Translations under genes and position numbers: made by a program
Notes under the pieces: model-generated
The model's database searches: none
Seen by the model: the letters and a program-made list of their open reading frames with translations, nothing else
Told to the model about the DNA's origin: nothing
Origin: Mesorhizobium sp. M1E.F.Ca.ET.045.02.1.1
GTDB taxonomy: Bacteria; Pseudomonadota; Alphaproteobacteria; Rhizobiales; Rhizobiaceae
Assembly: GCF_003952485.1 (NCBI RefSeq)
Contig: NZ_CP034447.1
Location: forward strand, 5,284,501-5,348,500
Length of the DNA stretch: 64,000 nucleotides
Direction of reading: 5' to 3'
In this document: positions 52,274 through 62,127 of the stretch, in pieces
Layout: each line of letters opens with the position of its first letter
How positions within the stretch are numbered: position 1 is the first letter of the stretch

Positions 52274-52397
52274 TCCAAGTTAAACCAGTCGTTTCCGTCG
52301 CTGGCCCCTCGGCTGGATCGGTGTGGGACTTGCAAGAGCCGCACCTGCGCCACATCTTGATTTCCATGCACAAACATCTGCATGGCGGTGCAAACCG

Positions 52398-53096
52398 ATG
52401 GGCGTGATCATCGCATTGGCGGCTTTGCTTCTGGTGCTTTTCGGCGTCGCGACAATCTTCGTGCGCGCCGATGCCGCCAGGATGGCGGACAGTCTTAGAA
52501 CACTCGGACCTGCGCTGTTGGGGGTGTTCGGCGCGACGATGCTCGTCGTCGGCCGCAGCAGCATCGGCGGCCTGCTCATTGTTGCGGCGGCCGGCTGGTA
52601 TGCGTGGCTGCGAGCGAGACGGCCACCGCCGGAGGCTGCCGCGGCAAAACGCTCGACCGTGCGCACCGCGGCTCTCGAAATGGACGTCGACCACGACAGC
52701 GGCAAACTGGAGGGTCTCGTCCTGGCCGGCCATTATGAGGGCAAAATGCTGGGCGCGATGGGGATCGCGGACCTGCAGCAACTCCATGCGGAACTGCGAC
52801 CCGATCCGGAGAGCCGCCAGCTCCTAGAGACGTATCTTGACGGCCGTTTTCCCATCTGGCGCAAGGACGCGCAGCCGGACAGTGGCGAAGGGCTGCGTAT
52901 TGCGCCAGGTGCGGGCGCCATGACTAAGGAGGAGGCCTACAAGATCCTTGGTCTTGAAGCGGGGGCTGCCGCGGCGGATATCCGCAAGGCGCACCGCCGC
53001 CTGATGCAGCGCCTGAACGCCGATGTCGGCGGCACGTCTGTCCTGGCGGCGCGAATCAATGAAGCCAAGGACGTCTTGCTCTCCAATCACGACTAG
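52398..53096 (+). CDS. Membrane-anchored J-like protein lacking HPD
   Basis: A 232-aa protein with two N-terminal helices (about 1-22 and 38-70), a soluble middle region, and a C-terminal J-like domain (about 175-232) with KAHRRLMQRLN and INEAKDVLL as in Tim14-type J proteins. The HPD tripeptide needed to stimulate DnaK is Asn207-Ala208-Asp209. It may therefore act as a J-like decoy or scaffold, like mitochondrial Tim16. The start at 52398 gives the first helix. Confidence 0.82.
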   Translation: MGVIIALAALLLVLFGVATIFVRADAARMADSLRTLGPALLGVFGATMLVVGRSSIGGLLIVAAAGWYAWLRARRPPPEAAAAKRSTVRTAALEMDVDHDSGKLEGLVLAGHYEGKMLGAMGIADLQQLHAELRPDPESRQLLETYLDGRFPIWRKDAQPDSGEGLRIAPGAGAMTKEEAYKILGLEAGAAAADIRKAHRRLMQRLNADVGGTSVLAARINEAKDVLLSNHD

Positions 53097-53137
53097 TCTC
53101 CTTCGACGCTGAACTTTCCAGGAGTTTCAAAAGCCGC

Positions 53138-54592
53138 CTATTGCTGGACGGCGTAGCACGAGATCTTCTTTCGCTTCAGGGCATCGCAGGCCTTCCAGGC
53201 TGCGTCCTTCGAGCCGAACCCGCCGAAACGGGCGCGGTAGTAGGTGACGCCATCCTTGTCGAACGCGACCGTGAAGCCCGAGGCATCCGCCAGGATCTTC
53301 GGCGCCTGCTTGCTTGTCTTGTTCAGCAGGGCCTGAGCCCCTGACTGCGTCGGCGAGGAGGCGACCTGCACCACCCATCCCGACGGCACGGACGAAGTCT
53401 TGACCGGATCGACGGCTGGCGCGGCCGCGGGCGCCGGTTCGGCGTAGGCGGCGACGGTCTGCGATGTGCTTTCGGTCTGTGATGGGGTTTCGGTCTGCGA
53501 TTTGGTTTCCTGGGGCACGGGTGCCGGAGCCATGGCTGCCACGGCAACCGTCTTCACCTTCCTGACCTGGATCACTGGCCTGGTTTCCTCGGCGGCCGGC
53601 GCATTGTCGTCGGCCGACGCGACTTCGGTGTCTTCGACAGCCGGCTTTTCATCCGGGGTCGGCGCGTCATGCCTCGGCAGGAAGACCTTGGCCAAAGCCT
53701 TGATCGGATTGTCGCCACCCGCCTTGGCGATCAGATTGCCGCCGCCGCGGGTCGAGGTGCGCGGCAGATAGGTGTTGATCAGCGAGGCCATCTGGTTGTC
53801 GCGGCTGCGGCCGGAAGCGCCACCCATTACCACGGCGACGAGGCGGCGATCGCCGTCGGCAACGGAGGAGACCAGGTTGTAACCGGAAGCGCGCGTGTAA
53901 CCCGTCTTGATCCCGTCCACGCCCTTGATGCGGCCGAGCAGGCGGTTGTGGCCGTTGATGCGCTGGCGGCCGTAGAGGAACGAGCGCTGCGAGAAATAGC
54001 CGTAATACTGCGGGAAGTGCTCCCTGAGCGCGATGCCCAGCATCGCCATGTCGTGCGCCGTGGTGAACTGACCGGGGTCGGGCAGGCCGTTGGCGTTGCG
54101 GAAGACGGTGCCGTTCATGCCGAGCTGGCGTGCCTTGGCCGTCATCATGCGGGCGAAATTGTCTTCGCTGCCGCCCAAGAGTTCGCCCAGAGCGGTCGCC
54201 GAGTCGTTGGCCGACTTGGTCACCATCGACAGGATCGCCGTCTCGACCGGAACCGAGCCGCCGGCGCGCACGCCGAGCTTGGTCGGCGGCTCGGACGCGG
54301 CATGCGCCGAGTACGGCACCGGCGTGTTCTTGCTGATCCTGCCCTTCGCCAGTGCTTCGAAGGTGAGGTAGAGCGTCATCATCTTGGTGAGCGAAGCCGG
54401 ATAGCGCCGGCCGTTGGCGTCGGCCGAATAGAGCACCTTGCCGGTCTTGGCGTCGACGACGATGGCCGCGGACTTTGCGGCAAGAGCCGATGCGGCATCG
54501 GCGGCGACGATCGTCACCGCAAGCGCGGCGATCATGACTGCCTTGATGGAGAATGAAGATTTGGAGACGAACCCCGACAATGCCTGACGCAC
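53138..54592 (-). CDS. D-alanyl-D-alanine carboxypeptidase with SPOR domain
   Basis: A 484-aa penicillin-binding protein. A signal sequence (about 1-39, ending ALAA) is followed by the serine peptidase domain with Ser67-LTK, Ser127-Ala-Asn and Lys229-Thr-Gly. A Pro/Ala/Thr/Gln-rich linker (about 310-400) leads to a C-terminal SPOR domain (about 408-484) that binds denuded septal glycan. It trims pentapeptides in the periplasm, probably at division sites. Confidence 0.94.
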   Translation of the reverse strand: MRQALSGFVSKSSFSIKAVMIAALAVTIVAADAASALAAKSAAIVVDAKTGKVLYSADANGRRYPASLTKMMTLYLTFEALAKGRISKNTPVPYSAHAASEPPTKLGVRAGGSVPVETAILSMVTKSANDSATALGELLGGSEDNFARMMTAKARQLGMNGTVFRNANGLPDPGQFTTAHDMAMLGIALREHFPQYYGYFSQRSFLYGRQRINGHNRLLGRIKGVDGIKTGYTRASGYNLVSSVADGDRRLVAVVMGGASGRSRDNQMASLINTYLPRTSTRGGGNLIAKAGGDNPIKALAKVFLPRHDAPTPDEKPAVEDTEVASADDNAPAAEETRPVIQVRKVKTVAVAAMAPAPVPQETKSQTETPSQTESTSQTVAAYAEPAPAAAPAVDPVKTSSVPSGWVVQVASSPTQSGAQALLNKTSKQAPKILADASGFTVAFDKDGVTYYRARFGGFGSKDAAWKACDALKRKKISCYAVQQ

Positions 54593-54791
54593 CGCTGCTT
54601 ACCCTGAATTTTCGTTGCCCCGGAGGCGGCAGAGGGAGTGCCTGCCTCGCTTCCGGCCAAGCTATCGCGGCCAGCGTTACCAATCCGTTTATGGTAACCG
54701 CCGCGTTCACCATTTTCTGGCGATTTGAGCCTCTGTTTATTCGAATTTTAGCGGTTGCTGCGCTTCGGGCCCCTTGCGGATCAAGGGAATC

Positions 54792-54835
54792 TTGACTTTT
54801 GTGCAATGCACAATATATTGAGGTGCATTGCACAA
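54792..54835 (+). promoter_or_regulatory. Phasin gene promoter with embedded TTGTGCA operators
   Basis: TTGACT (54792-54797) and TATATT (54814-54819) form a promoter with a 16-bp spacer. The spacer holds the near-perfect palindrome TTGTGCAATGCACAA (54799-54813), and a second copy of the half-sites, GTGCATTGCACAA, lies at 54823-54835 around the expected start. Repressor occupancy would cover the promoter; PhaR-type regulators of polyhydroxybutyrate genes are candidates. Confidence 0.6.
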
Positions 54836-54879
54836 GGGCGCCCGGGGCAAATGGGCGTTTCAACCAAGGGAAGTGTGAA

Positions 54880-55209
54880 ATGACCCAGACCTATGAGGAC
54901 TTCACGAAATACGGCAAGGAGTTTGCCGACAACGGACTGAAGAGCTTTGCCTCGCTCACCAAGGGCGCGCAGGCAATCGCCACCGAGGCCGGCGAATACA
55001 CCAAGAAGAGCTTCGAGGCCGGCAGCGCCGCCGTCGAGAAACTGTTCTCGGCCAAGTCGATCGAGAAGGCCATCGAGATCCAGACCGACTACGCCAAGCA
55101 GAGCTACGAGAGCTTCGTGGCCGAGGCCAGCAAGATCGGCAATCTCTATGCCGAGCTCGCCAAGGAAGCCTACAAGCCGTTCGAATCGGTCGTCGCCAAG
55201 GCGAAGTAA
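54880..55209 (+). CDS. Phasin family protein
   Basis: A 109-aa, mostly helical protein without cysteine or tryptophan, with an amphipathic pattern (KSFEAGSAAVEKLFSAKSIEKAIEIQTDYAKQ-type repeats) typical of phasins that coat polyhydroxyalkanoate granules. ATG 54880 follows GGAAGTG. Its promoter carries two operator-like palindromes and a strong terminator follows, so it is a monocistronic unit. Confidence 0.9.
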   Translation: MTQTYEDFTKYGKEFADNGLKSFASLTKGAQAIATEAGEYTKKSFEAGSAAVEKLFSAKSIEKAIEIQTDYAKQSYESFVAEASKIGNLYAELAKEAYKPFESVVAKAK

Positions 55210-55254
55210 TTTCGCCCGATCATACCCGATTAGGCCAACCGGCCTGCCAAAAGG

Positions 55255-55287
55255 ACCCGGTCGCGGAAGCGCGGCCGGGTTTTTTTT
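55255..55287 (+). terminator. Intrinsic terminator of the phasin gene
   Basis: ACCCGG(T)CGC and GCG(G)CCGGGT form a GC-rich stem, followed directly by a run of eight T residues. It begins 46 bp after the phasin stop. A classical Rho-independent terminator. Confidence 0.88.
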
Positions 55288-55487
55288 ATGCGTGACTGCA
55301 ACTGCCTGAGCCCTGCCGCATTCACGATTGAGAAAATCGCTGAAGTTTGCCCACCTAGCCATATTGTCAGCTAAACAGAAGGGCTTAAAATCGGCCATCG
55401 AAGACCTACATGTTGAACTCGCATGAGGATTCGAAAAGGCAGGACTACGTGACGATCGGTTTGACTGCCACGGCAGGCGTGGTGCGA

Positions 55488-55814
55488 ATGCAAAGTGACG
55501 GCGACCGCAACGATCCCGGTCGCGGCACAGCCGTCATCACGCGCACCAAAACCAAGACCAAGAAGCCCAGCCTCTACAGGGTCCTCATCCTTAACGACGA
55601 CTACACTCCCATGGAGTTCGTGGTTCACGTCCTGGAGCGTTTTTTCCAGAAGGACCGCGAGGCCGCCACACGCATCATGCTGCATGTTCACAATCATGGA
55701 GTGGGCGAGTGCGGGGTCTACACATTCGAGGTGGCCGAGACCAAGGTGTCTCAGGTCATGGATTTCGCCCGACAGAATCAGCATCCGCTGCAATGCGTGA
55801 TGGAGAAGAAGTGA
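55488..55814 (+). CDS. clpS: ATP-dependent Clp protease adaptor ClpS
   Basis: An adaptor of about 108 aa that binds N-degron substrates and delivers them to Clp[27 protein letters not shown] contains the substrate pocket residues, and [21 protein letters not shown] docks to ClpA. The start [11 protein letters not shown] at 55488 fits rhizobial homologues as I recall them; ATG 55410 in frame would add 26 residues. Both have weak ribosome sites. clpA follows by 6 bp. Confidence 0.95.
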   Translation: MQSDGDRNDPGRGTAVITRTKTKTKKPSLYRVLILNDDYTPMEFVVHVLERFFQKDREAATRIMLHVHNHGVGECGVYTFEVAETKVSQVMDFARQNQHPLQCVMEKK

Positions 55815-55820
55815 GGTAAC

Positions 55821-58286
55821 ATGCCGGCTTTCTCCCAAGGCCTGGAAAAGGCGCTACATCAGGCGCTGACATTCGCCAACGAGCGGCATCATGAATATGC
55901 GACGCTCGAACACTTGCTGCTTGCGCTTATCGACGATACCGAGGCGGCCGCCGTGATGCGCGCCTGCAACGTCGATCTCGACGAGCTGAAGCACACCGTT
56001 CTCACCTATATCGATACCGAGCTCGACAATCTCGTCACCGGTTACGACGAGGATTCCAAGCCGACCGCCGGGTTCCAGCGCGTCATCCAGCGCGCCGTCA
56101 TCCATGTGCAGTCGTCCGGCCGCGAGGAAGTGTCCGGCGCCAATGTGCTCGTCGCCATCTTCGCCGAGCGCGAGAGCCACGCCGCCTATTTCCTGCAGGA
56201 ACAGCAGATGACCCGCTACGACGCGGTCAACTACATCTCGCACGGCATCGCCAAGCGCCCCGGCGCCTCGGAGTCGCGCACGCCGCGTGGCGCGGAGGAC
56301 GAACAGGGCGGCCAGAACGGCGCCGAGCCGCAGGAGGACGGCGGCAAGAAGAAGCCGCAGGACGCGCTGACGGCCTATTGCATCAACCTCAACAACAAGG
56401 CCAAGGCCGGCAAGATCGATCCGCTGATCGGCCGCGAGAGCGAGATCAACCGCACCATTCAGGTGCTGTGCCGCCGCTCCAAGAACAACCCGCTCTATGT
56501 CGGCGACCCCGGCGTCGGCAAGACGGCGATCGCCGAGGGCCTTGCCAAGCGCATCGTCGAGGGCGACGTGCCCGAGGTGCTGCAGGACGCCACCATCTTC
56601 GCGCTCGACATGGGCACGCTGCTCGCCGGCACCCGCTATCGCGGCGACTTCGAGGAGCGGCTGAAGCAGGTCGTCAAGGAGCTCGAGGACTATCCCGGCG
56701 CGGTGTTGTTCATCGACGAGATCCACACCGTGATCGGGGCAGGGGCTACCTCCGGCGGCGCGATGGATGCGTCGAACCTGTTGAAGCCGGCGCTCTCGTC
56801 CGGCGCGATCCGCTGCATCGGCTCGACCACCTACAAGGAGTTCCGCCAGTTCTTCGAGAAGGACCGCGCGCTGGTGCGGCGCTTCCAGAAGATCGATGTC
56901 AACGAGCCGACCATCGAGGACGCCATCGAGATCATGAAGGGCCTGAAGCCCTATTTCGAGGAGTTCCACAAGGTCCGCTACACGAGCGAGGCGATCAAGG
57001 CTTCGGTCGAGCTCTCGGCGCGCTACATCAACGACCGCAAGCTGCCGGACAAGGCGATCGACGTGATCGACGAGACCGGCGCCTCGCAGATGCTGGTGCC
57101 GGAGGCCAAGCGCAAGAAGACGATCGGCATCAAGGAGATCGAGGCAACGATCGCCACCATGGCCCGCATTCCGCCGAAGACGGTTTCGGCCGACGACGAG
57201 AAGGTGCTGCAGGGTCTCGACGTCGAGCTCAAGCGCGTGGTCTACGGCCAGGACACCGCCATCACCGCGCTGACGTCGGCGATCAAGCTGGCGCGGGCCG
57301 GCCTGCGCGAGCCGGAGAAGCCGATCGGCTCCTACCTGTTCTCGGGGCCCACCGGCGTCGGCAAGACCGAAGTGGCCAAGCAGCTCGCGGCCTCGCTCGG
57401 CGTCGAGCTGATCCGCTTCGATATGTCGGAATACATGGAGCGCCACACCGTCTCGCGGCTGATCGGCGCGCCTCCCGGCTATGTCGGCTTCGACCAGGGC
57501 GGCCTGTTGACCGATGGTGTCGACCAGCATCCGCATTGCGTGCTTTTGCTCGACGAAGTCGAGAAGGCGCATCCGGACCTGTTCAACATCCTGTTGCAGG
57601 TGATGGACCACGGCAAGCTGACCGATCACAACGGCAAGCAGATCGACTTCCGCAACGTCATCCTGATCATGACGACCAATGCGGGCGCCTCTGACGCTCA
57701 GCGCGCGGCGATCGGCTTCGGCTCGACCAAGCGCGAAGGCGACGACGTCGAGGCCATCAACCGGCTGTTCACGCCGGAGTTCCGCAACCGTCTCGACGCG
57801 ATCATCCCGTTCGGCTCGCTGCCGGTGCCGGTGATCCATCAGGTGGTGCAGAAGTTCGTCATGCAGCTCGAGGCGCAACTCTCCGAGCGCGGCGTCACTT
57901 TCGACCTGTCGCCGGATGCGATCGCCTGGCTTGCCGACAAGGGCTATGACGAACGCATGGGCGCGCGTCCGCTCGGCCGCGTCATCCAGGAGCACATCAA
58001 GAAGCCGCTGGCCGACGAGGTGCTGTTCGGCAAGTTGAAGAAGGGCGGCACGGTGCGGGTGACCGTGGAGAAGAAGGAAACCGGCGAGACCGGCCTGAAG
58101 CTCGAATCGCTCGCCGACGAAGCGCCGGTGAAGCCGAAGAAGGAAGAGCCGGAGGACTCGCCGAAGGCGAGGAAGGCGGCGGCGAAGAAGCCAGTTGCCA
58201 AGAAGGCTGCGGCGCAGAAGCCGGAGCCGAAGGGCAAGGACGGCGGCAAGCGCAGCCTCGTCCCGCAACTGCCCCGCAAGGGCTGA
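55821..58286 (+). CDS. clpA: ATP-dependent Clp protease ATP-binding subunit ClpA
   Basis: An 821-aa AAA+ unfoldase with an N domain for ClpS (1-140), a charged linker (about 150-180), D1 with Walker A GDPGVGKT near 228, and D2 with Walker A GPTGVGKT near 508. A long Lys/Ala/Pro-rich C-terminal tail (about 760-821) extends past the E. coli protein. It feeds ClpP, which lies elsewhere. The cotranscribed clpS-clpA order is standard. Confidence 0.97.
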   Translation: MPAFSQGLEKALHQALTFANERHHEYATLEHLLLALIDDTEAAAVMRACNVDLDELKHTVLTYIDTELDNLVTGYDEDSKPTAGFQRVIQRAVIHVQSSGREEVSGANVLVAIFAERESHAAYFLQEQQMTRYDAVNYISHGIAKRPGASESRTPRGAEDEQGGQNGAEPQEDGGKKKPQDALTAYCINLNNKAKAGKIDPLIGRESEINRTIQVLCRRSKNNPLYVGDPGVGKTAIAEGLAKRIVEGDVPEVLQDATIFALDMGTLLAGTRYRGDFEERLKQVVKELEDYPGAVLFIDEIHTVIGAGATSGGAMDASNLLKPALSSGAIRCIGSTTYKEFRQFFEKDRALVRRFQKIDVNEPTIEDAIEIMKGLKPYFEEFHKVRYTSEAIKASVELSARYINDRKLPDKAIDVIDETGASQMLVPEAKRKKTIGIKEIEATIATMARIPPKTVSADDEKVLQGLDVELKRVVYGQDTAITALTSAIKLARAGLREPEKPIGSYLFSGPTGVGKTEVAKQLAASLGVELIRFDMSEYMERHTVSRLIGAPPGYVGFDQGGLLTDGVDQHPHCVLLLDEVEKAHPDLFNILLQVMDHGKLTDHNGKQIDFRNVILIMTTNAGASDAQRAAIGFGSTKREGDDVEAINRLFTPEFRNRLDAIIPFGSLPVPVIHQVVQKFVMQLEAQLSERGVTFDLSPDAIAWLADKGYDERMGARPLGRVIQEHIKKPLADEVLFGKLKKGGTVRVTVEKKETGETGLKLESLADEAPVKPKKEEPEDSPKARKAAAKKPVAKKAAAQKPEPKGKDGGKRSLVPQLPRKG

Positions 58287-58299
58287 CCGCTCATAAGCC

Positions 58300-58328
58300 A
58301 AAAAAAGCCCCGGCGACGGGGCTTTTTT
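58300..58328 (+). terminator. Intrinsic terminator of clpSA
   Basis: AAAAAAGCCCC and GGGGCTTTTTT flank a GGCGAC loop, a textbook T-tailed hairpin 14 bp after the clpA stop. It ends 18 bp before the next start codon. Confidence 0.92.
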
Positions 58329-58346
58329 CGTTGAAGGAACCGACGC

Positions 58347-58973
58347 GTGACTGCCGGACAAATCATCATTCTCAACGGCGCGCCGCGATCCGGAAAGTCG
58401 AGCATTGCCGCCGCCATTCAGGAGATGCTCGATGGCGTTTGGGTCAATCTCGGCGTCGACGCCTATGCGCAAATCACTCCGCCGCGATTGCGTCCGGGCA
58501 TCGGCCTGCGCCCCGGCGGCGAACGCCCCGACCTCGAGGTTTTCGTGCCGCGCCTTTACGCCGCGCTTTACGACTCCATCGTGGCGCACAGTCGCCAGGG
58601 GCTGAATGTCGTCACCGATGTCGGGCACCACGATGCCTATTCGAGGTCGCTCAACGTCCTTCCCGACTGCGCCAAGCGCCTGGCCGGCCTGCCGGTCCTG
58701 TTCGTCGGCGTCCGCTGCCCGATCGAGGCGATCCTGCAAAGGCGCGCCGCCGGCGCGGCGGACGGAATTTACGTGGCCGGATCGGACGAGGATCCGATGC
58801 CTTGGCCCGTGCGCCTGTGGCAGGAAGAGGTCCACAGGCCCGGCATCTACGACCTGGAAATCGATACCTCGCAGCTAGGCCCGGAAGCGTGCGCCGAGGC
58901 GATCCGGCAGCGGCTCATCGCAGGACCGGAGCCGACAGCCTTCCAGAGACTGGCGCAAATGCGGGCCGCCTGA
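58347..58973 (+). CDS. Chloramphenicol phosphotransferase-like P-loop kinase
   Basis: A 208-aa P-loop protein with Walker A NGAPRSGKSS (about 9-18) and VNLGVDAY, which places an Asp where chloramphenicol 3'-O-phosphotransferases have the catalytic residue. TDVGHHDAYS and VRCPIEAILQRRAA also fit the CPT family. Many members act on other substrates, so resistance should not be inferred. GTG start after GAAGGAACC. Confidence 0.82.
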   Translation: MTAGQIIILNGAPRSGKSSIAAAIQEMLDGVWVNLGVDAYAQITPPRLRPGIGLRPGGERPDLEVFVPRLYAALYDSIVAHSRQGLNVVTDVGHHDAYSRSLNVLPDCAKRLAGLPVLFVGVRCPIEAILQRRAAGAADGIYVAGSDEDPMPWPVRLWQEEVHRPGIYDLEIDTSQLGPEACAEAIRQRLIAGPEPTAFQRLAQMRAA

Positions 58974-58986
58974 ACCCGCCGCAGGA

Positions 58987-59415
58987 TCAGCCGCCAAGCG
59001 CCGCCCGGATCTTGCCGGCGTTCTCGGCCAGCACCTCCGGCTTCTCCATCTGCCCGGAATGCGGCTTGAGCGGCACGCCCTCGAAGCGCGGGATGACATG
59101 GACATGAAGGTGGTAGACTGTCTGCCCGGAGGCCGGCTCGTTGAACTGCATCAGCGTGACGCCGTCGGCGTCGAAAGCCTTTTTCACCGCTACCGCCACT
59201 TTCTGCACAACGGCAAACAGCGGACCGAACGTTGCCGGATCGGCGTCGAGAATATTGCGCGACGGCGCCTTCGGCAGCACTAGCGTGTGGCCGACCCCTT
59301 GCGGCATCACGTCCATGAAGGCGACGACCGTATCGTCCTCATAGATGCGATGCGAGGGGATCTCGCCGCGCAGGATTTTCGCAAAGATGTTGCCGGGATC
59401 GTAGGCTTCGGCCAT
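58987..59415 (-). CDS. HIT family nucleotide hydrolase/transferase
   Basis: A 142-aa histidine-triad protein. YDPGNIFAKILRGEIPSHRIYEDD is the family opening and YHLHVHVIPR holds the HxHxHxx catalytic triad. It acts on nucleoside phosphoramidates or dinucleotides. The start at 59415 was chosen over 59499 because homologues begin MAEAYDPGN-like. Last gene of the minus-strand group that begins with RidA. Confidence 0.92.
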   Translation of the reverse strand: MAEAYDPGNIFAKILRGEIPSHRIYEDDTVVAFMDVMPQGVGHTLVLPKAPSRNILDADPATFGPLFAVVQKVAVAVKKAFDADGVTLMQFNEPASGQTVYHLHVHVIPRFEGVPLKPHSGQMEKPEVLAENAGKIRAALGG

Positions 59416-59517
59416 GGCGGGTGCTCCGGATTGCGATCTGTCGTCCGGTGTAGCGAAGCCGGTCTCAAGCGGCAAGACAGAGGGGCAAGCGGATTCCACT
59501 CGCCTGGCAAACTCGGT

Positions 59518-60732
59518 CTATTCCCCGAGGTCCTTGCGGAACGGCGTGTGCTCTTCCAGGTACTCGCCCATCCGCTCGACCTCGCGCCGCTCGCGGCGCA
59601 GATAGTCGGCGACCGCGTTGCGCAGGCCGGGATGCGCAATGTAGTGCGCCGAATGCATTGTCACCGGCTGGTAGCCGCGTGCCAGCTTGTGCTCGCCTTG
59701 CGCGCCGGCTTCCACCACCTTCAGTTTGCGCTCGATCGCGAAGTCGATTGCCTGGTGGTAGCAGACCTCGAAATGCAGGAAGGGGTGGTCCTCGATGCAG
59801 CCCCAATTGCGGCCATAGAGCGCGTCCGAGCCGATGAAGTTGATGGCGCCGGCGATGTAGCGGCCGTTGCGCTTGGCCATCACCAGCAGGATGTCGTCGG
59901 CCAGGCGCTCGCCGATCAGCGAGAAGAACTGGCGGTTGAGATAGGGCCGGCCCCATTTCCTGCCGCCGGTGTCCATATAGAAGGCGAAGAAATCATCCCA
60001 GGCGCGTTCGGTGATGTCCTTGCCGGTCAGCCAGTCGATCGAGATGCCGTCCGCCAGCGCTTCGCGGCGCTCCTTCTTCATCGCCTTGCGCTTGCGCGAG
60101 GCAAGCGTGGCGAGGAAGTCGTCGTAGCTGGAAAAGCCTTCGTTGAAGAAATGGAACTGCTGGTCGGTGCGATGCAGGAAGCCAGCCGCTTCCAGCGTCG
60201 CGACGTCTGGTTCAGTGGCGAAGGTGACATGCGCGGAAGACACGCCGAGCCTGTCGGTCACCATCTTCAAGCCGGCGGCAAGGCCGGCCTTCACCGCGCC
60301 TTCGTCCTCGTCCTTGCCGACCAGCAGGCGAGGGCCGGTGACCGGCGTGAACGGCACAGAGCACTGCAACTTGGGATAATAACGCCCGCCGGCGCGCTCG
60401 AAGGCGTCGGACCAGCCATGGTCGAAGACATATTCGCCCTGGCTGTGCGACTTGAGATAGCAGGGCACGGCGCCCAGCAGTCTGCCTTGCGCATTCTCGA
60501 GCCTCAGGTGATGGCCCTGCCAGCCGGTGCGCCGCACGGCGCAGCCGGAATCCTCAAGCGCGCTCAGAAAAGCGAATGAAACGAGCGGGTTGTAGCCGTT
60601 TTCTTTATCGCCGCGCGTGGTTCCGGCGAAGCCGTTCCATTCCTCGCAGGTGAACGCGCCGATGCCTGCCGCGACGCGGATCGCATAGTCCGCATTCGTT
60701 GCCCGTCCATCGTCGTCTTCACCTTGATCCAT
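59518..60732 (-). CDS. FemAB/GNAT-like protein (peptidogalycan biosynthesis/DUF482 type)
   Basis: A 404-aa protein with a double GNAT-like fold. VSFAFLSALEDSGCA near the start, PFTPVTGPRLLVG in the middle and GGRKWGRPYLNRQFF then YGRNWGCIEDHPFLHFEVCYHQAIDFA in the C-terminal half are features of the DUF482 family that is annotated as a putative peptidogalycan biosynthesis protein. Activity unproven. It lies downstream of GDPD on the same strand, 54 bp apart. Confidence 0.82.
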   Translation of the reverse strand: MDQGEDDDGRATNADYAIRVAAGIGAFTCEEWNGFAGTTRGDKENGYNPLVSFAFLSALEDSGCAVRRTGWQGHHLRLENAQGRLLGAVPCYLKSHSQGEYVFDHGWSDAFERAGGRYYPKLQCSVPFTPVTGPRLLVGKDEDEGAVKAGLAAGLKMVTDRLGVSSAHVTFATEPDVATLEAAGFLHRTDQQFHFFNEGFSSYDDFLATLASRKRKAMKKERREALADGISIDWLTGKDITERAWDDFFAFYMDTGGRKWGRPYLNRQFFSLIGERLADDILLVMAKRNGRYIAGAINFIGSDALYGRNWGCIEDHPFLHFEVCYHQAIDFAIERKLKVVEAGAQGEHKLARGYQPVTMHSAHYIAHPGLRNAVADYLRRERREVERMGEYLEEHTPFRKDLGE

Positions 60733-60786
60733 GGGGCTTATTTAAGCGTCCTCAGGGCTGCTACAAGTCACGTTTCGGGTATCGCC

Positions 60787-61515
60787 TCAGGCCACCTTGA
60801 CCAGGTCGGGCTCAAAACCCTCGAACGTCATCTGGTCGGCATATTTGAAGGTGAGGTCGACCGCGGGCTGATCCTGAACGGTCCAGGTGATGACGGGCAT
60901 TTTGAGCTTTTCGCGCACGAAGCCGACGAAGGCGTTGGGCAGATCGCCGGCGGCGTAGGAGGTGAAAGCGAGGTTGTGGGCCAGCATGGCGAAATGCGCT
61001 TCGATCAACTGGTTGTCCTTGCCGTAGGCGGTCAGCCCTCCCGGAATGCCGGGCGCATCCTTGGCGAAGTCGCGGATCAGCCAGTGGTCGAACGACATGA
61101 TCGCCACCTTGCCCTTGTAGCGCTTGAGCAGCTTGCCGACGGACGCCACCAGCCCGTTGTCGTGGCCGGCAACGCCTTTCAGCTCGACCACCAGCGGCAC
61201 ACGGCCGTCGATCAGGTCGAGCGCCTCCTGCAACGTCGGCACATGGTCGGCGGTGCCGCCCACCTTGAGCGCGGTGAGTTCAGCCGCCGTGCGTTGCCAC
61301 ACAGAGCCGTCCTCGCCGGTCAGGCGTTTCAGATCGCCGTCGTGGATGATGACGGGAACGCCGTCGGACGAGATATGCACGTCGCATTCGATCGCGTAGC
61401 CGCGCTCGGCCGCCGCCGCGAAGGCCGATAGCGTGTTCTCCCAGCACGTCTTGTTCATGTCGTGAAAGCCCCGGTGCGCGACCGGGCGGGCAATCAGCCA
61501 GGAAAGGTCGGTCAT
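60787..61515 (-). CDS. Glycerophosphodiester phosphodiesterase
   Basis: A 242-aa TIM-barrel hydrolase that splits glycerophosphodiesters into glycerol-3-phosphate and an alcohol. VAHRGFHDMNKTCWENT and YAIECDVHISSDGVPVIIHD supply the catalytic His, Glu and Asp. No signal peptide, so cytoplasmic. It starts 12 bp after the RidA gene and could feed the glycerol-3-phosphate pool. Confidence 0.92.
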   Translation of the reverse strand: MTDLSWLIARPVAHRGFHDMNKTCWENTLSAFAAAAERGYAIECDVHISSDGVPVIIHDGDLKRLTGEDGSVWQRTAAELTALKVGGTADHVPTLQEALDLIDGRVPLVVELKGVAGHDNGLVASVGKLLKRYKGKVAIMSFDHWLIRDFAKDAPGIPGGLTAYGKDNQLIEAHFAMLAHNLAFTSYAAGDLPNAFVGFVREKLKMPVITWTVQDQPAVDLTFKYADQMTFEGFEPDLVKVA

Positions 61516-61527
61516 GTCAGGCTCTTC

Positions 61528-61989
61528 TTACTCGACTTCGAAGATCGCTTCGATTTCAACCGCGGCGTTGAGCGGCAGCGATGCGGTGCCGACGGCGGAG
61601 CGGGCATGCTTGCCGCGCTCGCCGAGCGCGGCGACCAGAAAATCGGAAGCGCCGTTGGCGACCAGATGCTGCTCGACGAATCCCGGCGCCGAGGCCACGA
61701 AGACTGTGATCTTGACCAGCCGGCGGATCTTCTCGAGATCGCCAAGCGCTGCCTTGGCCTGCGCCAATATGTTGATGGCGCAGAATTTCGCGCCTTCCTT
61801 GCCGGCGGCGGTGTCGATGTCGCGGCCAAGCAGCCCGGTTACCAGCTTGCCGTCCTTCTGCGGCAGCTGGCCCGCGGTGAACAGCATGTTGCCGGTCCGG
61901 CAGTAGGGCACGTAGTTCGCGGCGGGCGCGGCGGCGGCCGGAATGGTGACGCCGAGATCGCTTAGCCGCTTTTCGATTGTTTCGCTCAT
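61528..61989 (-). CDS. RidA family protein
   Basis: A 153-aa protein of the RidA/YER057c/UK114 family, which destroys reactive enamine/imine intermediates of amino-acid metabolism. YVPYCRTGNMLFTAGQLPQKDGK and the C-terminal RSAVGTASLPLNAAVEIEAIFEV match the family; the Arg in HARSAVG is the expected substrate contact. Some longer members of this size have other roles. Confidence 0.9.
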   Translation of the reverse strand: MSETIEKRLSDLGVTIPAAAAPAANYVPYCRTGNMLFTAGQLPQKDGKLVTGLLGRDIDTAAGKEGAKFCAINILAQAKAALGDLEKIRRLVKITVFVASAPGFVEQHLVANGASDFLVAALGERGKHARSAVGTASLPLNAAVEIEAIFEVE

Positions 61990-62127
61990 TGGTTTTCCCT
62001 ATTGCTGGAAGACGCCGCGTTGGCCGGGCCGAAATTGCTATTTTTGCCTCGCTTCCGCCACGACTTTTTTTAAGCTGGACCATCTTTCCCTGCGGTCTGC
62101 CATCGGCCGCGACGATCGGAGCACTTC

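Noticed and set aside
55854..58835. 993-codon reading frame on the minus strand opposite clpA
   Set aside because: It is the antisense shadow of a highly conserved gene; its product is rich in Arg, His, Asp and Val without any domain and it has no ribosome site.
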